From assembly GCA_025923975.1 (NCBI GenBank), contig JAICEV010000185.1:1-7003 (forward strand): DNA of 7,003 bases, read 5' to 3'. A model generated the notes under the pieces. It had not been told where the DNA came from and did not search any database. It was given only the letters and a program-made list of their open reading frames with translations. This document shows positions 1 to 6,431 of this stretch, piece after piece. A program made the position numbers and the translations under genes. The DNA comes from Propionibacteriaceae bacterium (GTDB lineage: Bacteria; Actinomycetota; Actinomycetes; Propionibacteriales; Propionibacteriaceae). Within the stretch, counting starts at the first letter, position 1, and each line of letters opens with the position of its first letter.

Positions 1-261
1 CCCATCGCGAATCTTCCCGTTGCCCTCGACCGGAGTTGAGACCGGAACCCCGGTTTCGAGTTCCAGCTTTGTTTCCATATCGACGACGACGTATCTCCAG
101 AACGGCGGGCCCGCTGGAGTGGTGCCCCGCGCCGTGAGCCAGTCAAAAACCTCGCTCATCAACGGTGGGACTACTGTGCCCAGTTCATCCATCCGCACGC
201 TCACCGGGATCGCGACGTACGGCTGCTCCGTCCTGGTTTCGATAGTCGGACTTTCAGCCAT
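1..261 (-). CDS. GyrI-like / effector-binding-domain protein, N-terminal part (runs off left edge)
   Basis: An open frame of 87 codons runs from an ATG at 261 to the window edge with no stop, so the gene is truncated by the window, not broken. The protein begins MAESPTIETRTEQPYVAIP and continues with a proline-rich PPL segment, EVFDWL (about residues 38-43), AGPPFWRY (about 49-56) and a VDM..LELETGVPV stretch (about 59-74). This pattern of an early QPYVAIP strand, a helix with xWL, PxGPPFxRY and a D.E.GVPV strand is typical of the GyrI-like small-molecule-binding fold, also found as the C-terminal domain of AraC/MerR-type regulators. Here it starts at the N-terminus with no DNA-binding domain ahead of it, so it is probably a stand-alone ligand-binding protein. 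The start is well supported by AAGGAG (269-274) seven bases upstream. It lies 77 bp downstream of pheT, probably by chance of gene order. Ligand and role are unknown. Confidence 0.75.
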   Translation of the reverse strand, partial: MAESPTIETRTEQPYVAIPVSVRMDELGTVVPPLMSEVFDWLTARGTTPAGPPFWRYVVVDMETKLELETGVPVSTPVEGNGKIRDG

Positions 262-268
262 GAACAAA

Positions 269-274
269 CTCCTT
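269..274 (-). promoter_or_regulatory. Shine-Dalgarno sequence of the GyrI-like gene
   Basis: On the minus strand AAAAGGAG ends seven bases before the ATG at 261. It is the strongest ribosome binding site in the window and fixes the start of the partial gene at the left edge. It suggests this gene is translated independently of pheT. Confidence 0.7.
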
Positions 275-316
275 TTCCGTGGGACCCAGGCCTCATCGGT
301 GCTTGGACCTCAATGG

Positions 317-328
317 GACTTCGAAGTC
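317..328. repeat. 12-bp perfect palindrome between pheT and the GyrI-like gene
   Basis: The sequence gacttcgaagtc is a perfect dyad centred in the 77-bp gap, starting ten bases after the pheT stop codon. It could be an operator for the downstream gene or a very weak RNA hairpin at the end of the phe transcript. It has no U-run after it and is short, so neither role is established. Confidence 0.3.
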
Positions 329-338
329 ATCGGGTGGC

Positions 339-2828
339 CTACACCGTGCGCTGGACGGCTCCCGTTCGCTGCACAGCCGCGGCTACTCCAGCATCCCGGG
401 CATCAGCGGCCTCCGCATCAGTGAGTGTGCGATCCGCGGCCCGGAAACGGAGGGCGTAGGCCAGTGACTTCTTGCCTTTCCCGATTTGCGGGCCGGTGTA
501 GACGTCGAACAGCCAGATGGACTCCAGCAACGGTCCGGCTCCAGCCCGCAGCGCCCGTTCCACGGCCGCCGCCGGGATGTCCTCATCGACGATGAGGGCG
601 ACATCCTCCTTCGCAACGGGGAAGCCTGAGATCGCAGGGATGTCGCCCATGGTGGGCGCCGCCGCGATCAGCGCGTCGAGGTCGATTTCGGCGGCCGCGG
701 TGCGGAACGGTAGGCCGAACGCTGTACAGACGTCGGGATGCAGTTCGCCGGCGTAACCGATCCGCTCGCCGGTTGGCAGCGTGAACTCCGCACACCGGCC
801 CGGATGCCATGGTGGGTACTCCGCCGCACGACGGTCCAACCGCAATCCGATCGCCAGACCGGCAGCCTCGACGAATGCGATGGCCTGCTGCCAACCTGCT
901 GTGACGCCCCGTCCCTCCCAGCTGTCCGTTTGCCACTGACCGGTCAGCACTGCGCCGAGGTGTCGGGGTTGCTGCCCGAGCGCACGATCTATCGCGGCCA
1001 GTTCCTCGGCCGAAGGCCGCTGGGTGACCGGCGGTCGGGGCGCAGCCGTCTGCGGATCGTCGGCGAAGAACACTGAGCCAGCCTCGAAGAGCGCCAGGTC
1101 GTCGTTGCCACGACTGAGGTTGCGGACCGCGGCGGCGAACAGCCCTGGCAGCAGCGAGGTACGCAGATAGGGACTGGCTTCCGACAGCGGATTGACGATC
1201 TTGTTCAGGCGGCGGCGCTGATCGTCGGATGGTATGCCCATCGCGTCAAGATCAGCAATCGATGCGAATGAGAAGCTCAGTACCTCGACGAATCCGCGTG
1301 CGGCCAATGCGGCGTTGATCGCCCGCCGTGCCCGCTGGCTCCTGGTCAGCCCACGGCCGACGGGAGCGGTGGGGACCACTGGCTCGATCGTGTCGAAGCC
1401 GATCAGCCGGCCGACCTCTTCGACGTAGTCGTAAGGATCTTTGAGGTCGGGCCGCCAGCTCGGCGGCGTGATCGTCAGGCGGTCTCCATGATCGGTTACT
1501 GTCGCGCCGATAGCCTCGAGAAGGCGCACCACGGACGAATGATCAACATCCGTGCCGAGTATCTGAGTCGGCAGCGTGTCGGAAATCGTCGTGCTCGGCC
1601 GCCCAGGGACGGTGCCGCGAACCGTCTCCGCTGCTAGCAGGGTGCCACCGGCATGCTCGACCAGGAGTTCAGCGACGCGATGCGCGGCTGCGTAGCTGGC
1701 CTCGGGATCAACGCCCCGCTCGAACCGCCGAGACGCCTCAGATGACAACTTGTGACGTCGCGAGGTGCGGGCGATCGTCATCGCATCGAAATGTGCCGCC
1801 TCGATCACGACATTCCGGGTGCTCAGCGATAGCTCAGTTGTAGCGCCGCCCATCACGCCGGCGAGACCGATAGGTCCGGAGGCATCAGTGATCAACAGGT
1901 CGTTTGTGTGCAGCGGGCGCACAACGTCGTCGAGTGTGGTCAGCTTCTCCCCTTCGCCAGCCTTGCGTACGACGATGGGGCCGTCGAGCAGATCTGCGTC
2001 GTAGGCGTGGATGGGCTGACCGGTCTCCAGCATCACGTAGTTGGTGATGTCGACAGCCAACGAGATGGAGCGCATCCCCGCCAGTTGGACGCGGCGTGCC
2101 AGCCAGCGCGGGCTCGGCCGACTGGGATCGATCCCCGTGACAGTGAGCGCGACGAAGAGCGGGCAGGCATCCGACTGCAGCTCGATCGGGTAACCGTTCG
2201 TGGTCTCAACAGGGACCACACGATCGACCGGATCGTTGAAGGCGATACCCATCGCTTGGGCTGCCTCCCGCGCAATGCCCCGGATAGAGAGGCAGTAGCC
2301 GCGGTCCGGCGTAACTGCGATGTCAAGCACGTCCTCGCGCAGGTCGAGCACGGGCACAGCATCGCTGCCCGGAGTCAGGTCCGGCTCATCAAGCACCAGA
2401 ATCCCGGTGTGATCATCGCCGAGGCCCAGCTCCTTTGGCGAACAGATCATGCCGTCGGAGACATGGCCGTAGGTGCGGCGAGCAGAGATCGCGAAACGCC
2501 CGGGCAGCACGGTGCCCGGCAACGCCACCACTACGACGTCGCCGACCTCGAAGTTGTGGGCACCACAGACCACACTGCGGGAGCCGGAATCGTGGTTATG
2601 GGGACCTACGTCGACCTGGCACCAGCGGATGGGCTTGCCGTTGGAGTGGACCTCGACCTCGTACGCCAACACTTTGCCGATCACCAGCGGACCGGCGATC
2701 TCCTCCCCGACGTGATCTACAGTCTCCACTTCCAGGCCAGCTCTGATCAGCGCTTCGGCGAGGGTACGGCCGTCAAGATCATCAGGCAGCGCCGCGGACT
2801 CGCGCAGCCAGCGCAGTGGCGCCCTCAT
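339..2828 (-). CDS. pheT: phenylalanyl-tRNA synthetase beta subunit
   Basis: 829 aa, a normal length for bacterial PheT. With PheS it forms the cytoplasmic alpha2-beta2 enzyme that charges tRNA-Phe; the beta chain carries tRNA-binding and editing functions. Visible in order: the N-terminal helix region MRAPLRWLRES; an EMAP-II-like tRNA-binding OB domain (about 42-150, with GKVLAYEVEVHSNG and VVCGAHNFEVGD); the TPDRGYCLSIRGIARE motif (173-188); the B3/B4 editing domain (about 215-405, with ITNYVMLETGQPIHAYD and GLAGVMGG); the B5 domain (about 410-480, SWRPDLKDPYDYVEEVGRLIG); a catalytic-like core (about 490-720, with NPLSE and LRTSLLPGL); and the C-terminal FDX-ACB domain (about 733-826, FPVAKEDVALIVDE). 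The ATG at 2828 is preceded by GGAG eight bases upstream. It follows pheS by 67 bp, a gap filled by a hairpin repeat and a GC-alternating stem. Confidence 0.97.
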   Translation of the reverse strand: MRAPLRWLRESAALPDDLDGRTLAEALIRAGLEVETVDHVGEEIAGPLVIGKVLAYEVEVHSNGKPIRWCQVDVGPHNHDSGSRSVVCGAHNFEVGDVVVVALPGTVLPGRFAISARRTYGHVSDGMICSPKELGLGDDHTGILVLDEPDLTPGSDAVPVLDLREDVLDIAVTPDRGYCLSIRGIAREAAQAMGIAFNDPVDRVVPVETTNGYPIELQSDACPLFVALTVTGIDPSRPSPRWLARRVQLAGMRSISLAVDITNYVMLETGQPIHAYDADLLDGPIVVRKAGEGEKLTTLDDVVRPLHTNDLLITDASGPIGLAGVMGGATTELSLSTRNVVIEAAHFDAMTIARTSRRHKLSSEASRRFERGVDPEASYAAAHRVAELLVEHAGGTLLAAETVRGTVPGRPSTTISDTLPTQILGTDVDHSSVVRLLEAIGATVTDHGDRLTITPPSWRPDLKDPYDYVEEVGRLIGFDTIEPVVPTAPVGRGLTRSQRARRAINAALAARGFVEVLSFSFASIADLDAMGIPSDDQRRRLNKIVNPLSEASPYLRTSLLPGLFAAAVRNLSRGNDDLALFEAGSVFFADDPQTAAPRPPVTQRPSAEELAAIDRALGQQPRHLGAVLTGQWQTDSWEGRGVTAGWQQAIAFVEAAGLAIGLRLDRRAAEYPPWHPGRCAEFTLPTGERIGYAGELHPDVCTAFGLPFRTAAAEIDLDALIAAAPTMGDIPAISGFPVAKEDVALIVDEDIPAAAVERALRAGAGPLLESIWLFDVYTGPQIGKGKKSLAYALRFRAADRTLTDAEAADARDAGVAAAVQRTGAVQRTV

Positions 2829-2830
2829 AA

Positions 2831-2858
2831 CGCGCGCTCCGATGTGTTATTGCGCGCG
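2831..2858 (-). promoter_or_regulatory. stem-loop next to the pheT start codon
   Basis: On the minus strand CGCGCGC (2858-2852) can pair with GCGCGCG (2837-2831), seven GC pairs, closing a 14-base loop. The 3' arm ends two bases before the pheT ATG, and the probable Shine-Dalgarno GGAG (2840-2837) sits at the edge of the loop and stem. If it forms in the mRNA it would limit ribosome access to pheT unless opened, for example by ribosomes finishing pheS. The pairing is read directly from the sequence; the function is inferred. Confidence 0.35.
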
Positions 2859-2862
2859 CGCC

Positions 2863-2901
2863 GGGGGTTCAAGGGGGCCGTCCCCCTTGCTCTACTCATC
2901 G
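2863..2901 (-). repeat. G5/C5 hairpin repeat, copy A (pheS-pheT junction)
   Basis: A 39-bp element matching copy B (5336-5374) at 33 of 39 positions without gaps and in the same orientation. Its core is a perfect 7-bp stem, aaggggg (2871-2877) and ccccctt (2882-2888), around a 4-base loop. A second G5 run on the plus strand (2863-2867), C5 in the transcript, offers an alternative partner for the single transcript G5. The repeat's edge contains the last Arg codon and the TGA stop of pheS (2896-2898). There is no U-run, so it is not a standard intrinsic terminator; it may be a mobile-type intergenic palindrome or an mRNA-processing/stability hairpin. Confidence 0.65.
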
Positions 2902-4005
2902 GGCGGTCCCTAGAAGCGCACGGCTGAACCGCACATCGCCTTCGATCATGTCGCGCATGTCTTCGGCGTTGTTACGGAACATCAAGGTGCGGTCCACGCC
3001 CATACCGAATGCGAAACCGGAGTAGATGTCGGTGTCGATACCGCAGGCCTGGAGCACGCGTGGGTTCACAACGCCGCAACCGCCCCATTCAATCCAGCCT
3101 TCGCTCTTGCAGGTACGACAGGGGTGGTCGGGATCACCGACCGAGGAGCCATGGCAGACGAAGCATTCCAAGTCGACTTCGGCCGATGGCTCGGTGAATG
3201 GGAAGTAATTGGGTCGGAACCGGGTACGCGTCTCACCGAACATGGCGCGCGCGAAATGATCGAGGGTGCCGCGCAGGTGACCGAGCGTGATGCCTTTGTC
3301 GACCGCCAGTCCCTCGATCTGGTGGAAGACCGGGAGGTGGGTGGCGTCGTACTCATCGGAGCGGTAGACCCTGCCCGGACAGACGACGTAAACCGGGAGT
3401 TCCCGAGTGAGCAATGCCCGCACCTGGACCGGGGACGTGTGGGTGCGCAGCACGATGCCGCCGTCCTCCGGCTCGACGAAGAGCGTGTCCTGCATTGTTC
3501 GTGCGGGATGATCCGGGATGAAGTTGAGTGCGTCGAAGTTCATCCACTCGGCCTCGAGCTCTGGGCCCTCGGCGACCTCCCAACCCATGGCGACGAAGAC
3601 ATCCTCCATCAGATTCATCAACGCGGTGATCGGATGCACGGCGCCGAAAGGCTGCGTCTGTACCGGAAGCGTCACATCGACCCGCTCCTCCACCAGGATG
3701 CGGGCCACTTCGGCAGCCTTGAGCTGTTCCTCACGCGCCTTGAGCGCCTCGTTGATCGTGCCGCGGGCCCGGCCGACGCGTACCCCAGCCTCCTTGCGGG
3801 CCTGAGGAGGCAGCGCGCCGATCTCCCGGTTGGCGAGAGCGATAGGTGAGCGGTCTCCGGCGTGTGTCAGTCGCGCCTGTTTGAGCTCGGCCACCGAGGT
3901 CGCAGCAGCAAACGCCGCCAGAGCCTCTACCACCATCGCGTCAATGCTCTCGGTGTTCAGCGGCGTGACCTGAACGGGGTCGTAGCTGGTGTTCGGCCCG
4001 GACAT
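2896..4005 (-). CDS. pheS: phenylalanyl-tRNA synthetase alpha subunit
   Basis: 369 aa; the catalytic subunit, which activates phenylalanine with ATP and transfers it to tRNA-Phe together with PheT. The N-terminal coiled-coil tRNA-binding arm covers about residues 20-105. The class II aminoacyl-tRNA synthetase core follows: motif 1 around 133-176 ([17 protein letters not shown], then [11 protein letters not shown]), the THTSPVQ substrate-pocket segment (188-194), motif 2 ([22 protein letters not shown], 211-232) and motif 3 ([16 protein letters not shown], 329-344). Four cysteines at 281, 284, 296 and 299 form a CxxC-x11-CxxC arrangement just before motif 3. The start [10 protein letters not shown] resembles other actinobacterial PheS proteins; GAGGGGAG lies directly upstream but unusually close to the ATG (two to four bases). 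The final residues are followed by a TGA inside a repeat element. It is 99 bp downstream of the methyltransferase gene and probably co-transcribed with pheT. Confidence 0.97.
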   Translation of the reverse strand: MSGPNTSYDPVQVTPLNTESIDAMVVEALAAFAAATSVAELKQARLTHAGDRSPIALANREIGALPPQARKEAGVRVGRARGTINEALKAREEQLKAAEVARILVEERVDVTLPVQTQPFGAVHPITALMNLMEDVFVAMGWEVAEGPELEAEWMNFDALNFIPDHPARTMQDTLFVEPEDGGIVLRTHTSPVQVRALLTRELPVYVVCPGRVYRSDEYDATHLPVFHQIEGLAVDKGITLGHLRGTLDHFARAMFGETRTRFRPNYFPFTEPSAEVDLECFVCHGSSVGDPDHPCRTCKSEGWIEWGGCGVVNPRVLQACGIDTDIYSGFAFGMGVDRTLMFRNNAEDMRDMIEGDVRFSRALLGTAR

Positions 4006-4048
4006 GGCTCCCCTCGCGGGTGACTGTGACGCACGGTGCGCCTGGGAC

Positions 4049-4054
4049 AGTCTA
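4049..4054 (-). promoter_or_regulatory. candidate -10 box for pheS
   Basis: The minus strand reads TAGACT here, matching the TAnnnT pattern of actinobacterial -10 elements, about 44 bases upstream of the pheS ATG and within the 99-bp gap. No good -35 hexamer is seen at 17-18 bp upstream, so this is only a candidate for a promoter separating the phe genes from the ribosomal protein genes. Confidence 0.25.
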
Positions 4055-4080
4055 GGAATGATGGTCGAACGCTGCCATGA

Positions 4081-4104
4081 GGTTTAGGGAGTGGACCCTA
4101 ACCC
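4081..4104 (-). terminator. weak hairpin after the methyltransferase stop codon
   Basis: Directly after the TAA at 4107-4105, the minus strand can fold with TTAGGG (4101-4096) and CCCTAA (4089-4084) around a 6-base loop, extendable by two GC pairs past a bulge. No U-run follows. It may be a partial terminator or a processing hairpin between the ribosomal protein/methyltransferase genes and pheST. Confidence 0.3.
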
Positions 4105-4947
4105 TTACGCCGACTTGTCGGCGTTTTGGGCGGTGGCGGAGGCATAAAGCAGGACCGCCGCGGCCGTCGAGAGGTTGAGGCTCTCGGCACGGCCGTAGAG
4201 CGGCACTGCGACCAGCTGGTCCAGCAGTGTTGCGTGCTCTGGCGGGAGCCCTCGCGTCTCGTTGCCCATGACCCACATGGTCGGTTGGGCCAGCGTGCCA
4301 AGTTCTGCAAGATCGTTGATCTTGTACGGTGCCGCGGCGTCGGCACCCAAGACGTGGAGGCCTGAGTCGCGGGCCAGAGCGACTGCCTCAGCCAGATCAA
4401 GATCAAGGGCAAGTGGGAGATGAAAGAGACTGCCTGTCGTGGAGCGTATGGTCTTGGCGTTGTAAACGTCGACCGAATCACGGCTGACAAGGACCGCGTC
4501 CGCCCCGAACGCGTCGGCGCATCTGATTACCGTGCCGAGATTGCCTGGATCGCGGATCTGATCGCCGAACACCACGAGCCGAGGCATGCCCGCCAGGGCG
4601 TCGACCGCCGATACGTCGATCATGTGGCAGACCGCAACCAGACCTTGCGGAGTCACCGTGGCAGACAACTCGCTGACGGCCCGGGCTGGTGCCACCGCAA
4701 TTCGAGCTCCTGCATCCGATGCAAGGTTGAGCAGCTCTTGATGGGAACCGACGCGATCCTCGGCCACGATCACCTCGATGACCGTCCCAGGTCGGTCGAG
4801 TGCCTCAGAGACTGCCTGACGCCCCTCGACCAAGAAGCGCCGTGCGATGTGGCGATCCTTTCGTCGCAACAGCCGGCGCGCTGCCCGCAGCACCGCCTGC
4901 GAGGCTGCAGGAAGCTCAGGCGGCCGTAGCGTCGGCGGCAGGCGCAT
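4105..4947 (-). CDS. TrmH/SpoU-family RNA 2'-O-methyltransferase
   Basis: 280 aa from the ATG at 4947. It carries an N-terminal SpoU substrate-binding domain beginning around [11 protein letters not shown] (36-46), with TPQGLVAVC (99-107), and a C-terminal SPOUT knot with the three hallmark motifs: [19 protein letters not shown] (131-149), [11 protein letters not shown] (225-235) and [21 protein letters not shown] (248-268). The family methylates a ribose 2'-O in rRNA or tRNA using S-adenosylmethionine; the exact target cannot be read from sequence. The equivalent gene next to rplT in mycobacteria is called tsnR, but thiostrepton resistance should not be assumed. The start is uncertain. ATG 4947 overlaps rplT by 32 bases and has GAGGTGG upstream, whereas GTG 4893 would give 262 aa without overlap. 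I prefer the ATG because residues before the GTG look like conserved family sequence. An in-frame ATG at 5010 is too far inside rplT. Confidence 0.9.
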   Translation of the reverse strand: MRLPPTLRPPELPAASQAVLRAARRLLRRKDRHIARRFLVEGRQAVSEALDRPGTVIEVIVAEDRVGSHQELLNLASDAGARIAVAPARAVSELSATVTPQGLVAVCHMIDVSAVDALAGMPRLVVFGDQIRDPGNLGTVIRCADAFGADAVLVSRDSVDVYNAKTIRSTTGSLFHLPLALDLDLAEAVALARDSGLHVLGADAAAPYKINDLAELGTLAQPTMWVMGNETRGLPPEHATLLDQLVAVPLYGRAESLNLSTAAAVLLYASATAQNADKSA

Positions 4948-5293
4948 TCGCCTTGGCCACCTCAACCAGCGCGCCGAACGCCGCGGGATCGGTGACGGCA
5001 AGATCAGCAAGGATCTTGCGGTCGACCTCGATTCCCGCGGCCTTGAGACCAGAGATGAAGCGGTTGTACGTCATGCCTTCGGCCCGAGCAGCGGCGTTGA
5101 TCCGCTGGATCCACAGCTTGCGGAAGTCGCCTTTGCGCGCGCGGCGGTCCCGATAGGCGTACACCAGCGAATGAGTGACCTGCTCCTTCGCCTTGCGGTA
5201 CACGCGAGAACGCTGACCCCGGTAGCCGGACGCCTGCCCGAGGATTTCACGACGCTTTTTCTGTGCATTGACGGAGCGCTTGACGCGTGCCAT
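4916..5293 (-). CDS. rplT: 50S ribosomal protein L20
   Basis: 125 aa, slightly longer than the usual 115-120 because of an Ala-rich tail ([11 protein letters not shown]). L20 binds 23S rRNA early in 50S assembly. The canonical start [15 protein letters not shown] is present, then the basic arm with [17 protein letters not shown] (23-39) and the signature [17 protein letters not shown] (54-70). The ATG at 5293 has AAGGAG (5307-5302) eight bases upstream; an overlapping out-of-frame ATG five bases earlier is not used. It lies 90 bp after rpmI, and that gap contains hairpin repeat copy B and another 8-bp stem-loop. The end overlaps the probable start of the methyltransferase gene, implying co-transcription. 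In other bacteria L20 represses its own operon by binding the mRNA; whether the structures here serve that is inference. Confidence 0.98.
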   Translation of the reverse strand: MARVKRSVNAQKKRREILGQASGYRGQRSRVYRKAKEQVTHSLVYAYRDRRARKGDFRKLWIQRINAAARAEGMTYNRFISGLKAAGIEVDRKILADLAVTDPAAFGALVEVAKANAPAADATAA

Positions 5294-5314
5294 CGCATTT
5301 ACTCCTTATGTTTC

Positions 5315-5334
5315 AGGCGTGCCGCTGCACGCCT
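5315..5334 (-). promoter_or_regulatory. 8-bp stem-loop in the rplT leader
   Basis: A perfect inverted repeat, aggcgtgc (5315-5322) and gcacgcct (5327-5334), with a 4-base loop. It is placed between hairpin repeat copy B and the rplT ribosome binding site, so two strong hairpins stand in series ahead of rplT. No U-run follows, so an RNA-structure role (protein binding, stability or processing) is more likely than termination. Confidence 0.45.
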
Positions 5335-5335
5335 C

Positions 5336-5374
5336 GGGGGTCTGAGGGGGTCGTCCCCCTTGGTCTGCTCATCG
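5336..5374 (-). repeat. G5/C5 hairpin repeat, copy B (rpmI-rplT gap)
   Basis: The second copy of the 39-bp element at 2863-2901. The core stem here is six pairs, aggggg (5345-5350) with ccccct (5355-5360), around loop tcgt. As in copy A, a second G5 run (5336-5340; C5 in the transcript) can compete for the one transcript G5. The copy begins ten bases after the rpmI stop codon and is entirely intergenic, unlike copy A. Confidence 0.65.
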
Positions 5375-5383
5375 CAATAAGGC

Positions 5384-5584
5384 TCAGGAGCTCTTGCCCA
5401 ACAGTCTCTTCGCCTTGGCGGCGTCGCCAGGCGCCAGTACGGCGTCGCCATCGAGGCGTCGGGTGCGCGTGCTGGGCTTGTGTTCGTTCAGGTGCATCTT
5501 TCCGGCCTTGCGGTGCATGAGCTTGCCTGTCCCGGTGAACCTGAACCGTTTCTTGGCACCGGAGTGCGTCTTCATCTTCGGCAT
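5384..5584 (-). CDS. rpmI: 50S ribosomal protein L35
   Basis: 66 aa, the normal size for bL35, a small basic protein buried in the 50S subunit. The protein starts [21 protein letters not shown], the canonical L35 N-terminus, followed by a His/Lys-rich middle ([16 protein letters not shown]) and a Lys/Leu-rich end. The start ATG at 5584 is fixed by homology. The upstream ribosome binding site is weak (AGAAG well upstream, GGAT close by), which may mean translation is coupled to infC 52 bp upstream. A second ATG ten bases earlier is out of frame. It sits between infC and rplT as in most bacteria. Confidence 0.97.
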   Translation of the reverse strand: MPKMKTHSGAKKRFRFTGTGKLMHRKAGKMHLNEHKPSTRTRRLDGDAVLAPGDAAKAKRLLGKSS

Positions 5585-5636
5585 GTGGATCCATTTCTTC
5601 TGTCTGTAGCGCTCTACTGCGGCGCTGGCGGATGGT

Positions 5637-6329
5637 CTAGCTCAGGTCTATATCCGGATCAAGGTTGTCAGCGGGCCCGCGACGCTTCTTCGTTGCCGGC
5701 TGGGCGGCAGCCTGCGCCCGACGGTCCGCCTGCTCGGTCCGCTCCGCCTCGGCGTCGGCTAGCCGCTCGGCGGCACGCCGGTCACGTTCGGCCTTGGCCT
5801 CGGCGCGGGCCTCGGTTTTCTTCTTGAGTGGACCGAGGACCATCAACATGTTCCGGCCGTCCTGCTTTGGAGAGGACTCGACGTAGCCATACTCGTCGAC
5901 GTCCGAGGCCAACTTCTTCAACAAGTTGTACCCGAGCTCGGGCCGCGACTGCTCCCGTCCCCGGAACATGATCGTGATCTTGACCTTGTCGCCGGCTTTC
6001 AGGAAGCGTACGACGTGACCCTTCTTGGTCTCGTAGTCGTGGCTGTCGATCTTCGGTCGCAGCTTCATTTCCTTGATCACTGTGTTGGTTTGGTGGCGTC
6101 GGCTCTCACGCGCCTTCTGCGCGTTCTCGTACTTGAACTTGCCGTAGTCCATGAGCTTGACGACTGGCGGTCGCGCCATGGGTGCGACTTCCACCAGGTC
6201 CAGCTCGGCTTCGCGCGCTAAGCGCAAAGCATCCTCGATGCGTACGATGCCGACCTGCTCCCCGGCCGGTCCGACCAGCCGGACCTCCGGGACGCGAATT
6301 CGATCGTTGATTCGCGGTTCGGTGCTGAT
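5637..6329 (-). CDS. infC: translation initiation factor IF-3
   Basis: 230 aa from an AUC start at 6329. IF-3 binds the 30S subunit, prevents early 50S joining and checks the start codon. The protein reads [21 protein letters not shown] from the start (Met incorporated at the AUC). It has the N-domain to about residue 75 with the IF-3 signature [14 protein letters not shown] (58-71; the usual Cys before it is Val) and a helical linker. The C-domain follows (about 84-168), with [42 protein letters not shown] and [12 protein letters not shown]. Beyond it is a charged Ala/Glu/Arg tail of about 60 residues, common in actinobacteria. GGAGGA (6338-6333) precedes the AUC by three to four bases. No ATG or GTG lies near the conserved start; the in-frame ATG at 6416 would add 29 residues unlike IF-3 and lies inside the leader hairpin. 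Non-AUG infC starts underlie autoregulation in enterobacteria; the same is inferred here. Confidence 0.95.
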   Translation of the reverse strand: MSTEPRINDRIRVPEVRLVGPAGEQVGIVRIEDALRLAREAELDLVEVAPMARPPVVKLMDYGKFKYENAQKARESRRHQTNTVIKEMKLRPKIDSHDYETKKGHVVRFLKAGDKVKITIMFRGREQSRPELGYNLLKKLASDVDEYGYVESSPKQDGRNMLMVLGPLKKKTEARAEAKAERDRRAAERLADAEAERTEQADRRAQAAAQPATKKRRGPADNLDPDIDLS

Positions 6330-6332
6330 ATG

Positions 6333-6338
6333 TCCTCC
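6333..6338 (-). promoter_or_regulatory. Shine-Dalgarno sequence that decides the infC AUC start
   Basis: The minus strand reads GGAGGA followed by CAT and then ATC. The strong site directly before the conserved ISTEPRIND sequence, with no ATG, GTG or TTG between, is the main evidence that infC begins at the ATC. The spacing of three to four bases is short. Confidence 0.65.
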
Positions 6339-6390
6339 AGTTGGTTGTAGTGAGTTGACCAACCAGGCGGCACCGAATCCACAGCCGGCG

Positions 6391-6426
6391 ACCAAATAAT
6401 GAGGGTCTCCGCGCACGCGAAGACCC
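6391..6426 (-). terminator. attenuator-like hairpin with U-rich tail in the infC leader
   Basis: On the transcript, GGGTCTTCGC (6426-6417) pairs with GCGGAGACCC (6412-6403), ten pairs including one U·G, with loop GTGC. It is followed by TCATTATTT, the only hairpin in the window with a U-rich tail. It ends about 73 bases before the infC start. An exact second copy of the 5' arm sequence GGTCTTCGCG (6443-6434) and an upstream segment GCGAGGAC (6463-6456) complementary to it allow alternative folds. Confidence 0.5.
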
Positions 6427-6431
6427 CGAAA

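Noticed and set aside
339..375. Short AVQRT duplication at the PheT C-terminus
   Set aside because: Only five residues; it matches the usual Ala-rich A..R.GA..R ending of PheT, so chance resemblance is more likely than a meaningful repeat.
20..424. 134-codon open frame on the plus strand at the left end
   Set aside because: It is antisense to the GyrI-like gene and the pheT end. The minus-strand frame has family similarity and a strong ribosome binding site; this one has neither.
1908..2927. 339-codon open frame on the plus strand
   Set aside because: It lies antisense to pheT and its encoded protein (Arg/Asp/His/Val-rich) resembles no family. It is a typical high-GC shadow frame of a real gene.
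3124..3849. 241-codon open frame on the plus strand
   Set aside because: It is fully antisense to pheS, which has complete class II motifs; no independent family signal.
4006..4104. T-box or other riboswitch ahead of pheS
   Set aside because: The 99-bp gap is too short for a T-box and has no recognisable T-box sequence or specifier stem.
4847..5380. 177-codon open frame on the plus strand across rplT
   Set aside because: Antisense to rplT and the methyltransferase start; no recognisable domain.
6330..6416. 29-residue N-terminal extension of IF-3 from the ATG at 6416
   Set aside because: The extension does not resemble IF-3, the ATG lies in the loop/arm of the leader hairpin, and the strong GGAGGA site points to the AUC at 6329.
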